A stretch of 64,000 nt of DNA, from positions 1 to 64,000 of the forward strand of contig JAFUCO010000047.1 of assembly GCA_017459635.1 (NCBI GenBank), read 5' to 3'. This DNA is from Blautia sp. Lineage in GTDB: Bacteria; Bacillota; Clostridia; Lachnospirales; Lachnospiraceae. A model generated the notes under the pieces. The model made no database searches and was not told the DNA's origin. It saw nothing but the letters and a program-made list of their open reading frames with translations. Below are positions 15,679-25,073 of the stretch, in pieces. The position numbers and the translations under genes were made by a program. Numbering within the stretch: the first letter of the stretch is position 1; each line of letters opens with the position of its first letter.

Positions 15679-16813
15679 GATGAGGACAGCGATCCATTTT
15701 GGTGAGAATTCGCTTGGGCGGCTAAAGGAGATTCCTTATCAGCGTGTACTTATTATAACGGATCCGGTTGTGGTGCAGAGTAAGATGATCGATCTTATCA
15801 CGGCACCGCTTGAGAGTGCCGGAAAAAAATATGATATTTTCTTTGATGTTGTCCCGGATGCGCCGATCGACAAGATTGCCGCAGGAGTGCGTGCGTTTCT
15901 TGAGTATCAGCCGGAGGCGGTCATTTCGGTAGGCGGAGGCTCAGCGATCGATTCGGCAAAGGCCATAAGGGAATTCGCGCTTAAGATAAACCCTTATGCT
16001 CATGTTCCTATGATAGCAGTGCCGACGACCAGCGGAACCGGTTCAGAGGTCACTTCTTTCGCGGTCGTAAATGACACGGAGCATCATGTAAAATATCCGC
16101 TCGTTGCAGACAGCCTTACGGCAGAAGAAGCTATTCTGGATGCCGAACTGGTCAGATCGGTACCGCCTTCTGTAACGGCAGACACCGGCATGGATGTGTT
16201 CACTCATGCGGTAGAGAGCTATGTGAGCACAGCTCACAATGAGTTTTCGGCAGCACTGGCAGAAAAATCCATAGAGATATGCGGCGTATTTCTGCTCAGG
16301 GCCTATCTGGACGGGAATGACATGCATGCCAGGCAGAAGATGCATGTGGCATCCTGCCTTGCGGGACTTTCCTTCAACACGGCAGGCCTTGGGATAACCC
16401 ACAGCATGGCTCATCAGCTCGGAGCGGTTTTCCACATCCCTCACGGGAGGGCAAACGCGATGCTGCTGCCTCATATCATAGAGTACAATTCCGAGATCAA
16501 CAAATACAGCAGGAGCCAGAAAGAATATCATCCATCAGTAAAAAGATATTCAAACATTGCGCACGTGCTTGGCCTCAGCAACTTCAACAAGGTAATGACC
16601 GTAAGGTCCCTGGTAAACTGGATACAGTTCATGCAGAAAGAGATGGAAATCCCCATGACCGTCCAGGAAATGCGGACCATAACCCCGGCTGACTACTTCG
16701 CCGCCATAGACCGAATGGCCGACGCCGCCCTTGCCGACGCCTGCACCGCAACAAACCCCAAACAGCCAACAAAACAGGATATTATAGATATTTATGCAAA
16801 GCTGTGGGCATAA
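15665..16813 (+). CDS. iron-containing alcohol dehydrogenase (PduQ / lactaldehyde reductase type)
   Basis: A 382-residue group III alcohol dehydrogenase, starting at ATG 15665 after AGGAGG and overlapping the regulator stop by 14 bp. Motifs are SVGGGSAIDSAKA (NAD binding), PTTSGTGSEVTSF, TADTGMDVFTHAVE and GITHSMAHQLGAVFHIPHG, which supply the Asp and His metal ligands. It has no obvious encapsulation helix. It probably reduces lactaldehyde to 1,2-propanediol, or propionaldehyde to propanol, regenerating NAD+. It is the last gene of the BMC operon. Confidence 0.88.
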   Translation: MQTFEMRTAIHFGENSLGRLKEIPYQRVLIITDPVVVQSKMIDLITAPLESAGKKYDIFFDVVPDAPIDKIAAGVRAFLEYQPEAVISVGGGSAIDSAKAIREFALKINPYAHVPMIAVPTTSGTGSEVTSFAVVNDTEHHVKYPLVADSLTAEEAILDAELVRSVPPSVTADTGMDVFTHAVESYVSTAHNEFSAALAEKSIEICGVFLLRAYLDGNDMHARQKMHVASCLAGLSFNTAGLGITHSMAHQLGAVFHIPHGRANAMLLPHIIEYNSEINKYSRSQKEYHPSVKRYSNIAHVLGLSNFNKVMTVRSLVNWIQFMQKEMEIPMTVQEMRTITPADYFAAIDRMADAALADACTATNPKQPTKQDIIDIYAKLWA

Positions 16814-16821
16814 TTGAAATT

Positions 16822-16862
16822 AAAGGGGCTGTGAAAGAGTAATACTCTTTTACAGCCCCTTT
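16822..16862. terminator. bidirectional terminator
   Basis: A near-perfect 20-bp stem (16822-16841 with 16843-16862; core GGGGCTGTGAAAGAGTA) has A and T tracts on both sides. It separates the convergent BMC operon and the carboxypeptidase gene. Confidence 0.88.
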
Positions 16863-16864
16863 AC

Positions 16865-18439
16865 TTACTTGAGTACTTTTAATAATCGTGATATTACGAA
16901 TCCGATAATAGCTGCTCCGGCAGCTATTATTATTATGTATGGAATTATGCTCGGCGCTTTTGAATTCTCAAGCGCTTCTTCCATATTTTTCTGTCCGTCT
17001 GCTATTGCGGTGTCTTCTTTTTCTTCTACTATCAGTGCGGTGGCTTTTCCTACCGGGTTGCCGCCGAAGGTGTATGTACGGTCGAAGGTGTTTTCTTCGG
17101 TAAGGGTATCTTCTGACTCCACCATTCCGGATATTGCTCCTATGGGAACGCACACCGTGCCGCCTTCCATTACACTGAAGTCTCTTGAGCCGAGATCCAT
17201 GAGCCGGAAATTTGTGAACCCGTAATCCAGAAGCGCTGCGGCCTGGACATCTGTGTTGTCGGCTTCGCCGCGCATCACCGCGCATGTCAGCCTGAGTCCG
17301 TCGCGCTCTGCAGTGCACACAAGGACACTGCCGGAGGCTTCGGTGTAGCCTTCCTTTCCGGCAAGGGTTCCGGCATAGTAGCCGCCTGAACCGGGATCTG
17401 TCATTGTAAAGGTGTTGGTCAGATTGCGCTCGCCGCCTGAAAGATTGGTGGCGGGGATGGTGTAGGTGGTCGCTTTGGCGATCTCGCGGAAAGTCTCATT
17501 TTCCATGGCGGCGTTCATTATAAGCGCAAGGTCATGGGCTGTCGTATGCTGTGCTTCATCCGTGAGTCCTGTAGGATTTGTAAAGACCGTACCGTTGCAC
17601 CCGAGTGCCAGTGCCTTATCATTCATCATCTCCACAAAAAAGTCCACTGTTCCGCCAACATATTCTGCTATCTGAAGCGAAGCGTCATTGGCCGAAGAAA
17701 GCATGATGGCATAAAGGCACTGTTCGACCGTGAATACTTCTCCCACCTGAGCCGCGATGTTGGTAGCTCCGTCTGTCGCGCCGGATACTCCGGTTTCTGT
17801 AAAGGTGACCTCCTCAGAAAGCTCGCAGTTTTCGAGCGCCAGAAGAACGGTCATGATCTTGACGGGGCTGGAAGGGTAGTACATCCGGTCCGAATCGGAC
17901 GAGTAAAGTACTGTGCCCGTGCTTTCTTCCATAAGAAAAGCAGATGCGCATTCAACGACAGGGCCTTTGGGCCAGTCCGGGATAGAATTGGTAGTGATCT
18001 CACCGGGCACTATGTTCGCGGAATCAAACGGCGGGATCTTTATCGTCTCTTCTTCTGCGCTGCCGTCTGCTTCCTGGTCTCCGGCTGTTCCATCATCCTC
18101 GGAGGCGTTCTCATCGGTATCGGTCTGTCCGGATTCATCAGAGCCGGTTCCTGTATCTGAGGAGGCGTCATTATTGTAGGATGCGTTAAATGAATCTGTG
18201 TCATCCTCAATGTATACTCCGGAATAATCCCCGGAGTCATAATCCCCGGAATCCGAATCATAATAGGAATCACTGTACTGGTCGTCGTATGAGTCATCAT
18301 AATAATAAATCTCGGAATCTGAGTAGGATGACTCGTCAGAGTAGTAGTCGGTCCCGTCGGCGGAAGCCGGATAAGCGGCAGAAACTGTCAAAGAAACGGA
18401 GACGGCAAGAAGAAATGCCTTCTTATAGTTTATCATCAT
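16865..18439 (-). CDS. D-alanyl-D-alanine carboxypeptidase (peptidase S11), secreted and membrane-anchored
   Basis: A 524-residue low-molecular-weight PBP trimming pentapeptide stems of peptidoglycan outside the membrane. It has a signal peptide (about 1-28), then a long Tyr/Asp/Ser then Glu-rich linker (about 30-135). The S11 domain has YPSSPVKIMT (catalytic Ser191, Lys194) and SSANDAS (Ser-Ala-Asn, about 249-251), and a C-terminal hydrophobic anchor follows. The third motif, normally KTG, reads Lys-Glu-Gly in GKEGYTEASG (about 361-370), which is unusual. The linker resembles tails in the LCP and NodB proteins of this window. Confidence 0.88.
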   Translation of the reverse strand: MMINYKKAFLLAVSVSLTVSAAYPASADGTDYYSDESSYSDSEIYYYDDSYDDQYSDSYYDSDSGDYDSGDYSGVYIEDDTDSFNASYNNDASSDTGTGSDESGQTDTDENASEDDGTAGDQEADGSAEEETIKIPPFDSANIVPGEITTNSIPDWPKGPVVECASAFLMEESTGTVLYSSDSDRMYYPSSPVKIMTVLLALENCELSEEVTFTETGVSGATDGATNIAAQVGEVFTVEQCLYAIMLSSANDASLQIAEYVGGTVDFFVEMMNDKALALGCNGTVFTNPTGLTDEAQHTTAHDLALIMNAAMENETFREIAKATTYTIPATNLSGGERNLTNTFTMTDPGSGGYYAGTLAGKEGYTEASGSVLVCTAERDGLRLTCAVMRGEADNTDVQAAALLDYGFTNFRLMDLGSRDFSVMEGGTVCVPIGAISGMVESEDTLTEENTFDRTYTFGGNPVGKATALIVEEKEDTAIADGQKNMEEALENSKAPSIIPYIIIIAAGAAIIGFVISRLLKVLK

Positions 18440-18477
18440 AGCTGTCAGCAGCTCCAGTCTGTGTATAATATAAGAAC

Positions 18478-18507
18478 ACTATAACATAATTCATGCAGTC
18501 CTTGCAA
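18478..18507 (-). promoter_or_regulatory. probable promoter of the carboxypeptidase gene
   Basis: On the minus strand, TTGCAA (18502-18507) and TATAGT (18478-18483) are 18 bp apart, about 40 bp before the start codon. TTGCAA is palindromic and could also serve as -35 for the divergent glycosyltransferase gene (TACAAT at 18524-18529). Confidence 0.4.
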
Positions 18508-18577
18508 AAAATACAATATAATGTTACAATAATTTCATATTTTGGTAAAATTTGAGCTGATAAGTGAGGTATAGAGC

Positions 18578-20446
18578 ATGGCGCAGAAGAAAGCTTCAGG
18601 CGGAAAGATCGAATGGGGTAGGCTTATAGGCCGACTTTCGCCTTACACGGTCAAAAAAGGACTTCTGTACCTTAAGCATTATGGGCCTAAGGAGTTTTTT
18701 ATCAGGCTGCAGGAAAGATTTGAGCCTGAAGAGGTTCCTTATGACAAGTGGTATCCTGCCTACAGGCCGGATGAAGCCGCGCTTAAAAGGCAGCGCCGGA
18801 CAAAAATAAAGAACGGGGTAAAGATAAGCATCGCGGTTCCTGCCTACAGGACACCTGAGAAGTTCCTGAGGCAGATGATAGGATCGATCCTTTCCCAGAC
18901 TTATCCGGAATGGGAGCTGTGCATTGCAAACGGAAGTCCGGATGACGAGGTCATGGCGCATGTCCTGAAGGAATACACATCGAAAGACAGCCGCATCAGG
19001 GTGAAGGAGCTTAAGGAGAACCTGGGGATAGCCGGGAATTCCAACGCCGCCCTTGCGATGGCGGAGGGAGAATTTACCGGACTTCTTGACCATGATGATA
19101 TTCTGGCGCCGAATGCGCTTTTCGAGATCGCGCGCGCGATAGCTGCGGATCCGGAATGCGATGTGGTATATACAGATGAGGATAAGGTGACTACAGATCT
19201 TTCTGAGCACTTTCAGCCCCATCTTAAGCCGGACTTCAATCCGGACCTTCTGCGCTCAAACAATTACATCTGCCACTTTTTCCTGGCAAGGACGTCACTC
19301 ATACGTGAAGTAAAGGGCTTTCGGGAATCCTTTGACGGGGCACAGGATTATGACCTTATACTGCGCTGTACTGAAAAAGCCAGGCATATTATCCACGTAC
19401 CTGAGATCCTCTATCACTGGAGAACGCATAGGGCGTCGACAGCCGACAACCCGGCAAGCAAGATGTATGCCTACGAAGCGGGCAGAAGGGCGATAAGCGA
19501 ACATCTTGACAGGTGCGGGCTTTCCGGAACGGTTTCGCATACACCCGACTATGGCTTTTACCGGGTAAAATATGACGTAAAGGGAACTCCGCTGGTTTCC
19601 ATTATAATACCTAACAAGGACGAACCGGAGACGCTGAAAAACTGCATCCAGTCAGTTGTTTCGAAGACGACCTATGCCAATTATGAAATTCTTATAGTCG
19701 AGAACAACAGTACAGGCAGAGAGATATTCGATTATTACAGGGAACTGTCAAAAAAGCCGGGCATCCGCCTGTTCAGGTACAGAAAGCCGTTCAATTACTC
19801 TGAGATCAATAATTTCGGGGAGGCTCATGCCAGGGGAGAGTATCTTGTCTTCCTGAACAATGACATTGAAGTGATAACTCCGGGATGGATAGAAGAGATG
19901 CTCGGTGTATGCCAGAGAGAGGATACCGGAGCAGTCGGAGTGAAGCTGCTTTATCCTGATAATACAATTCAGCACGCCGGCATTGTTATAGGCATCGGCG
20001 GGATAGCGGGCAACATGTTCGTGAATATGCCGGGAAACAGAAGCGGCTACCTGCATAAAGCCTCGATAATGCAGGACATGAGCGCTGTGACCGCAGCCTG
20101 CATGATGGTAAAGAAGAGCGTGTTTGACGGGATCGGCGGCTTCGAGGAAAAACTGGCCGTCGCATTCAACGATGTGGACCTCTGCCTCCGCATACGGCAA
20201 AGCGGATATCTGGTAGTCTATGACCCTTATGTACAGATGTATCATCTGGAATCTAAGACCAGAGGTGCGGAGGACAATGAACAGAAGGTCCGTCGTTTTC
20301 AGAGCGAGATAGAGCTTTTCCGCACCAGATGGATAGATATGCTTAAAAAAGGAGATCCTCTTTATAACAAGAATCTTTCGCTGACCAAATGGAATTATTC
20401 GCTTAAGGCAATAGAGGGAATGGAGGAAGATACCGAAGATGCCTGA
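18578..20446 (+). CDS. two-domain family 2 glycosyltransferase
   Basis: A 622-residue cytoplasmic protein with two GT2 (GT-A) modules. The first starts near residue 80 (ISIAVPAYRTPEKFLRQMI) with LLDHDDIL as the metal-binding DxD region and a VYTDEDK block. The second starts near 340 (VSIIIPNKDEPETLKNCI) with VFLNNDIEVI and a later FNDVDLCLRIRQ acceptor motif. Such tandem enzymes extend rhamnan or other cell-wall polysaccharides. GAGG precedes the ATG. It is followed by another GT2, so both probably build one polymer. Confidence 0.88.
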   Translation: MAQKKASGGKIEWGRLIGRLSPYTVKKGLLYLKHYGPKEFFIRLQERFEPEEVPYDKWYPAYRPDEAALKRQRRTKIKNGVKISIAVPAYRTPEKFLRQMIGSILSQTYPEWELCIANGSPDDEVMAHVLKEYTSKDSRIRVKELKENLGIAGNSNAALAMAEGEFTGLLDHDDILAPNALFEIARAIAADPECDVVYTDEDKVTTDLSEHFQPHLKPDFNPDLLRSNNYICHFFLARTSLIREVKGFRESFDGAQDYDLILRCTEKARHIIHVPEILYHWRTHRASTADNPASKMYAYEAGRRAISEHLDRCGLSGTVSHTPDYGFYRVKYDVKGTPLVSIIIPNKDEPETLKNCIQSVVSKTTYANYEILIVENNSTGREIFDYYRELSKKPGIRLFRYRKPFNYSEINNFGEAHARGEYLVFLNNDIEVITPGWIEEMLGVCQREDTGAVGVKLLYPDNTIQHAGIVIGIGGIAGNMFVNMPGNRSGYLHKASIMQDMSAVTAACMMVKKSVFDGIGGFEEKLAVAFNDVDLCLRIRQSGYLVVYDPYVQMYHLESKTRGAEDNEQKVRRFQSEIELFRTRWIDMLKKGDPLYNKNLSLTKWNYSLKAIEGMEEDTEDA

Positions 20447-20512
20447 TCACTGTGGGAAAGTACATAGCATCTGCGGAAGGCTCCTTATGTACGCAGGCTG
20501 AAAGGAACATAT

Positions 20513-21472
20513 ATGACAGAAGTATCAGTTGTAATACCTAATTATAATGGACGCGCATTTCTTGACGGCGTTCTTCGAAGCCTTCGTTCGCAGAGGGAGA
20601 CTGACTTTGAGACGATAGTTGTCGATAACGGGAGTACCGATGACAGCTGCGGATTTATTGAAAAGAATTATCCGGAGGTACGCATCGTAAAGTTTCCGGA
20701 TAACAGGGGCTTCGCCTCGGCAGTCAATGAAGGGATCAGGAACAGCAGAGGTAAATATGTCATTCTTCTGAACAATGACACTGAGGCAGATGAGAATTTT
20801 ACAGCTGAACTGACCCGGGCGATAAAGAGGCACAAAAAAGCTTTCTCGTGCCAGGCGAAGATGATCAACATGAAGGACAGGTCTGTCATGGATGATGCCG
20901 GCGACTACTACTGTGCCTTCGGCTGGGCGTTTGCCCGGGGGAAGGGCAGGGACGCATCGGGGTATAACAAAGAGGAACGGATCTTTTCATCGTGTGCCGG
21001 AGCGGCGATATACCGCAGGAAGGCTTTGGAAAAGCTAGGAATGTTTGATGATGAGCATTTTGCCTATCTGGAAGACCTTGACGTGGGATACAGGGCCAGG
21101 CTTAAGGGGTATGAAAACTGGTACGCCCCCCGGGCAGTCGTATATCATGTGGGCAGCGGCACCTCGGGCTCGCGGTACAACCAGTTCAAGACCCGGTATT
21201 CTTCAAGGAACAACGTGTATATGATATACAAGAACATGCCCGCGGCGCAGCTGATATTAAACCTTCCTTTTCTGGCTGCCGGCTTTGGCGTGAAGCTTGC
21301 ATATTTTACGTTGAAGGGCTTCGGCAGGGAGTACGCTGCAGGAATAGTCAACGGATTCCGCATAAGCCGTCCGGAAAAAAAGGTCGGTTTTGACGTAAGA
21401 TTCCTGCCATGCTATCTTCAGATACAGGCAGAGCTCTTCATAAATATGGTCAGGTTTTTCACGAAATCTTAA
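20513..21472 (+). CDS. family 2 glycosyltransferase (rhamnosyltransferase-like)
   Basis: A 319-residue GT2 enzyme: VSVVIPNYNGRAFLDGVL at the N-terminus, VVDNGSTDDS, the LLNNDTEAD metal/sugar-nucleotide motif and AYLEDLDVGYRARLKG as the catalytic-base region. A C-terminal stretch (LILNLPFLAAGFGVKLAYFTL) could contact the membrane. Sequence style fits the WbbL/RfbF rhamnosyltransferase group, but the donor sugar is not proven. AAAGGAA precedes the ATG; a terminator follows at 21511. Confidence 0.87.
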   Translation: MTEVSVVIPNYNGRAFLDGVLRSLRSQRETDFETIVVDNGSTDDSCGFIEKNYPEVRIVKFPDNRGFASAVNEGIRNSRGKYVILLNNDTEADENFTAELTRAIKRHKKAFSCQAKMINMKDRSVMDDAGDYYCAFGWAFARGKGRDASGYNKEERIFSSCAGAAIYRRKALEKLGMFDDEHFAYLEDLDVGYRARLKGYENWYAPRAVVYHVGSGTSGSRYNQFKTRYSSRNNVYMIYKNMPAAQLILNLPFLAAGFGVKLAYFTLKGFGREYAAGIVNGFRISRPEKKVGFDVRFLPCYLQIQAELFINMVRFFTKS

Positions 21473-21510
21473 TATTTGTATTGAAATTTTGTTACAAATA
21501 TTATAAGATA

Positions 21511-21541
21511 AAGGCGGTCGACATAAATGACCGCCTTTTAT
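21511..21541 (+). terminator. Rho-independent terminator
   Basis: AAGGCGGTC (21511-21519) pairs with GACCGCCTT (21529-21537), followed by TTTA. It ends the two-gene glycosyltransferase unit. Confidence 0.75.
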
Positions 21542-21580
21542 ATTTTGAAAATATACACTGTTTTGCCCGGAAGTTTTGTT

Positions 21581-21626
21581 GTTACTCACAGACCCGGCCG
21601 CTTGCGGCTGGGCCGTGAATAGTAAC
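21581..21626. repeat. GTTACT...AGTAAC palindromic repeat
   Basis: GTTACTCAC (21581-21589) and GTGAATAGTAAC (21615-21626) flank a GGCCGCTTGCGGCTGGGCC core, giving a long GC-rich hairpin between two genes. Related full or half copies occur at 11178, 31523 and 56051. Confidence 0.6.
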
Positions 21627-21650
21627 GTTTATTGACAGAGGTGGCATAAA

Positions 21651-23054
21651 TTGATAAAAGATAATGAAAAACAATTCACCCGGGCACATATACTGATCGA
21701 TGCCCTGGTGACGGCCTTTTCGTATCTTCTTGCATGGTGGATGAGGTTCCGGGGACCTTTTGCAGATACCGCGGTAACGACAAAAACCTTCAATGACTTC
21801 ATGTTCCTGCTGGTTTTTATCATACCCGGATATCTGATGCTCTATCATGCGTTTTCACTCTATACGCCAATGCGGATGCAGGGCAGAAGGCTTGTTTTGT
21901 CAAATGTTGTAAAGGCAAACACTCTCGGCCTTCTTGGCATTATCTCCGTCCTGTATATTATAGATGAGAATAACTACTCGCGTCTGACCTTTTTCATCTT
22001 CTATTTTGTGAATGTCTGCGCTGAGTGGGGCGTACGCATGCTCGTTTTTTACACCATGCGTGATATGAGAAGAAAGGGCTTCAACCAGAAGCAGGTTCTG
22101 CTTGTCGGCTACAGCCGCGCGTGCGAGGAATATATCGACAGGATACTTGAAAACCCGCAGTGGGGTTATGTGGTCCGCGGCATACTGGACGATGAGATAG
22201 AAGCCGGGACACTGTATCACGGTATTAAAGTGCTCGGAAGGATTGCAAACCTTGATGTTGTTCTTGAAAACAGCAGCCTGGACGAAATAGCCATAACGCT
22301 GAGCCTGGATCAGTACTATCGTCTTCAGGAGATAGTCAGTATGTGCGAAAAATCCGGTGTTCACACAAAGTTTATCCCGGATTACAGCAATATCATTCCT
22401 ACCAAGCCATATACCGAGGATCTTATGGGACTTCCGGTCGTCAACATCCGGTATGTTCCTCTTAATAACACGTTCAACTTTATGATCAAACGTATAATGG
22501 ACGTTCTGGGGGCAGTGTGCGGGATCATCGTTGCTTCTCCGGTCATGCTGATGCTCAGCATTCTTATAAAGATAACATCTCCCGGACCGCTTATTTTTAA
22601 ACAGGAGAGAGTCGGTCTTCACAACAAACCATTTAATATGTATAAATTCCGGTCTATGTGTGTACAGAAGCCTGAGGAGGAAAAGAAAGCCTGGACTGTG
22701 AGAGACGACCCGCGTGTTACAAAGATCGGGCGTTTTATGCGCAGGACAAGCCTGGATGAACTTCCGCAGCTTTTCAATATTCTTGCCGGACAGATGAGCC
22801 TTGTAGGGCCAAGACCTGAGAGACCGTTCTTCGTAGAGGAGTTCCGTGAAGAGATACCAAGATACATGGTTAAGCATCAGGTACGCCCCGGCCTTACGGG
22901 ATGGGCACAGGTAAACGGGTACCGCGGGGATACTTCGATCCGCAAAAGGATCGACTGCGACCTGTATTACATTGAAAACTGGACCGTGGGTCTTGATATT
23001 AAGATCATGATCATGACGGTATTCAAAGGTTTTATAAACAAAAACGCATATTGA
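21651..23054 (+). CDS. polyprenyl-phosphate sugar-1-phosphate transferase (WbaP/WcaJ-like)
   Basis: A 467-residue initiating enzyme for exopolysaccharide or cell-wall glycan synthesis, moving a sugar phosphate from a nucleotide sugar to undecaprenyl phosphate. It has several N-terminal membrane helices (about 15-125), then a Rossmann-like middle domain ([16 protein letters not shown]). The C-terminal bacterial sugar transferase domain has [56 protein letters not shown] and [13 protein letters not shown]. Translation starts at TTG 21651 behind AGAGGTGG. It precedes an LCP ligase by 10 bp. Confidence 0.92.
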   Translation: MIKDNEKQFTRAHILIDALVTAFSYLLAWWMRFRGPFADTAVTTKTFNDFMFLLVFIIPGYLMLYHAFSLYTPMRMQGRRLVLSNVVKANTLGLLGIISVLYIIDENNYSRLTFFIFYFVNVCAEWGVRMLVFYTMRDMRRKGFNQKQVLLVGYSRACEEYIDRILENPQWGYVVRGILDDEIEAGTLYHGIKVLGRIANLDVVLENSSLDEIAITLSLDQYYRLQEIVSMCEKSGVHTKFIPDYSNIIPTKPYTEDLMGLPVVNIRYVPLNNTFNFMIKRIMDVLGAVCGIIVASPVMLMLSILIKITSPGPLIFKQERVGLHNKPFNMYKFRSMCVQKPEEEKKAWTVRDDPRVTKIGRFMRRTSLDELPQLFNILAGQMSLVGPRPERPFFVEEFREEIPRYMVKHQVRPGLTGWAQVNGYRGDTSIRKRIDCDLYYIENWTVGLDIKIMIMTVFKGFINKNAY

Positions 23055-23064
23055 GGGAAAGATT

Positions 23065-24738
23065 ATGAAAAAACATAAGCTGTTAAAAAGGATACTCTTT
23101 GCCTTTGAAGTGGCTGTTCTCGTTGCACTTATAGGGGGACTTTATGTTTATGGCCAGCTTAGAGACCGTCTGACCGTGATCAATGAAGCCCCGGAGGTTA
23201 CGCTTAATGACGAGGGCAAGGTTTCAAAGGGAGTGGTGGTCACTAATAAAGAGGCTCCCAAAATGACAGGCTACCGGACGTATGCGCTGTTCGGGATAGA
23301 CCATCGTGATAAAAATGAGGCTCTCGCCGGCGAAAACAGTGACACGATGATCATATGCAGCATTAACAATGATACGCAGGAAGTAAGGCTTGTGTCGGTA
23401 TACCGTGATACCCTGCTGAATATCGGCGACGACATCTATGCAAAGGCCAATGCGGCCTATGCGTACGGCGGTCCCCAGCAGGCGGTAAATATGCTGAACA
23501 CCAACCTGGATCTTAATATCACCGACTACATAACTGTCGATTTCAATGCGCTGGCGGAAGCGGTTGACGCGGTTGGCGGCCTTGATATTCCTCTTTCGTA
23601 TGCCGAGATAGTGCATATGAACAATTACTGCATCGAGACAGCCGAGGAGACGGGCAAAAGCTATACTCCGGTGGAGCTTCCGGCAGTGAAACCTGAAGAT
23701 GAGGAGAAAATACTCGACAGTTACCATCTGAATGGTGTACAGGTAACTTCCTACTGCCGTATCCGGTATACCAGCAAGATGGATATGGGGCGTACAGAGC
23801 GCCAGAGATGGACCATTCAGCTGCTCATCCAGAAGGGCATCTCTTCCGGACTGACAACCATATTTGAAGTGATGGACAAGGTTTTCCCGATGGTCAAAAC
23901 CTCACTTTCCGCTACAGAGATAATGAGCCTTATACCGCATGTCATGGGCTACAATATCAACCAGACGGGCGGTTTCCCGATGAACTATAAATTCTCGAAT
24001 GTCAGAGGAAGCATAATAGTTCCGATGACTCTTTCCGACAATGTTACGGCGCTTCACTATTTCCTTTACGGGGATCCGGCCTATATGCCGTCTCCGGAGG
24101 TTGAAGCCTACAGCAGCAAGATACTTGATATTGTCGGCGGTGCCGAGAATACGCAGGATGAGAGCCCGGTAGTCACCTATGAGCCCGGCGATGCCGAGGA
24201 TATCTTTATCTGGCAGGATGATGGTTCCGGCGGAAACACCTATGTGGATTACGGCTATACGCTGGAGACTGAAACTGCAGCGCCGGAAACAACGACAGTG
24301 GAACCTGTTCTTGAACCGGGAACAGATGCTCCCGGAACTGTACCGGGACAGACTGATACAGTGGTTTCTCCTGAGACAACCGTGCCTGCTGATCCGGCTG
24401 TTGTGCCGGGAGACGGTACAGGCCAGTATGACAGCGGCGCGGCCGGAGGTGATACAGCAGCCCCGGCGGAGCCTGCAGCAGATCAGGGCAGTACGGATGT
24501 ATATGTCGACTCCGGAGACAGCGGGAATACCGGATATGATGCCGGCAGCGAGCCGGTATATGACGGCGGCGGAGATTCCGGAGGATATGATACCGGTTAT
24601 GACTACGGCGGAGGTGAAAGCTACTCCGACGGCGGCGGTTATGACGCAGGCTCGTATGATACGGGCTCATATGATACAGGGGCATACGATACCGGAGCGT
24701 ATGATGTCGGCGGAGAGCTGTCATCAGGCGAGTGGTGA
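23065..24738 (+). CDS. LytR-CpsA-Psr (LCP) family phosphotransferase with repetitive C-terminal tail
   Basis: A 557-residue membrane-anchored LCP protein, attaching undecaprenyl-linked glycopolymers to peptidoglycan. A TM anchor lies at about 12-30. The LCP domain (about 70-290) contains FGIDHRDKN, ENSDTMIICSIN, LVSVYRDTLL, GGPQQAVNML, VGGLDIPL and CRIRYTSKMDMGRTERQR with the catalytic/pyrophosphate Arg residues. After about residue 360 comes a low-complexity region of Thr/Pro/Glu, then Gly/Tyr/Asp repeats (SYDTGSYDTGAYDTGAYD). It directly follows the polyprenyl sugar transferase, consistent with one polymer pathway. Confidence 0.92.
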   Translation: MKKHKLLKRILFAFEVAVLVALIGGLYVYGQLRDRLTVINEAPEVTLNDEGKVSKGVVVTNKEAPKMTGYRTYALFGIDHRDKNEALAGENSDTMIICSINNDTQEVRLVSVYRDTLLNIGDDIYAKANAAYAYGGPQQAVNMLNTNLDLNITDYITVDFNALAEAVDAVGGLDIPLSYAEIVHMNNYCIETAEETGKSYTPVELPAVKPEDEEKILDSYHLNGVQVTSYCRIRYTSKMDMGRTERQRWTIQLLIQKGISSGLTTIFEVMDKVFPMVKTSLSATEIMSLIPHVMGYNINQTGGFPMNYKFSNVRGSIIVPMTLSDNVTALHYFLYGDPAYMPSPEVEAYSSKILDIVGGAENTQDESPVVTYEPGDAEDIFIWQDDGSGGNTYVDYGYTLETETAAPETTTVEPVLEPGTDAPGTVPGQTDTVVSPETTVPADPAVVPGDGTGQYDSGAAGGDTAAPAEPAADQGSTDVYVDSGDSGNTGYDAGSEPVYDGGGDSGGYDTGYDYGGGESYSDGGGYDAGSYDTGSYDTGAYDTGAYDVGGELSSGEW

Positions 24739-24758
24739 GAAGCTGATATTCAAAAACA

Positions 24759-24796
24759 GGGGCCGTGAAAAGAGTTTTTACTTTTTTCACGGCCCC
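24759..24796 (+). terminator. Rho-independent terminator
   Basis: GGGGCCGTGAAAAGAG (24759-24774) pairs with CTTTTTTCACGGCCCC (24781-24796) around a short loop. It ends the sugar transferase-LCP unit. Confidence 0.8.
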
Positions 24797-24963
24797 AATG
24801 TCATTTGGAGGGTGCCATAGTTCAGAGATTGCGGAACTATGATACGCTGCAGTTTATGGGCCGCCATCCTCCCTGCGGCTGATTGCTGCCGGAACCATCC
24901 CATGGGGTTGTCTTCGTGTTGCATCAAACACTGTAATATGCTATATTATATTGAAAAAGATCT

Positions 24964-24994
24964 GAACGGCAGCCTGTAATGGCTGCTGTTCTTT
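24964..24994 (+). terminator. terminator-like hairpin in the leader of the next glycosyltransferase
   Basis: GAACGGCAGCC (24964-24974) pairs with GGCTGCTGTTC (24981-24991), followed by TTT. It lies 80 bp before the next gene, so it may be an attenuator or the end of a short upstream transcript. A second hairpin, CATAGTTC/GAACTATG, lies near 24817-24842. Confidence 0.5.
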
Positions 24995-25073
24995 AATAAT
25001 CATTAAGATTCTGCAACCGTCCGTAACGGATTCTGACAGTTACGGGGACTTCTGATCTATGAGGTACAGAGCA

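Noticed and set aside
21900..22877. 325-residue minus-strand ORF opposite the sugar transferase gene
   Set aside because: Shadow of a well supported coding region; composition is not protein-like and no family is recognised.
24179..24820. 213-residue Met/Arg-rich ORF within the LCP gene
   Set aside because: Alternative frame of the low-complexity LCP tail running into its terminator; no independent start signal.
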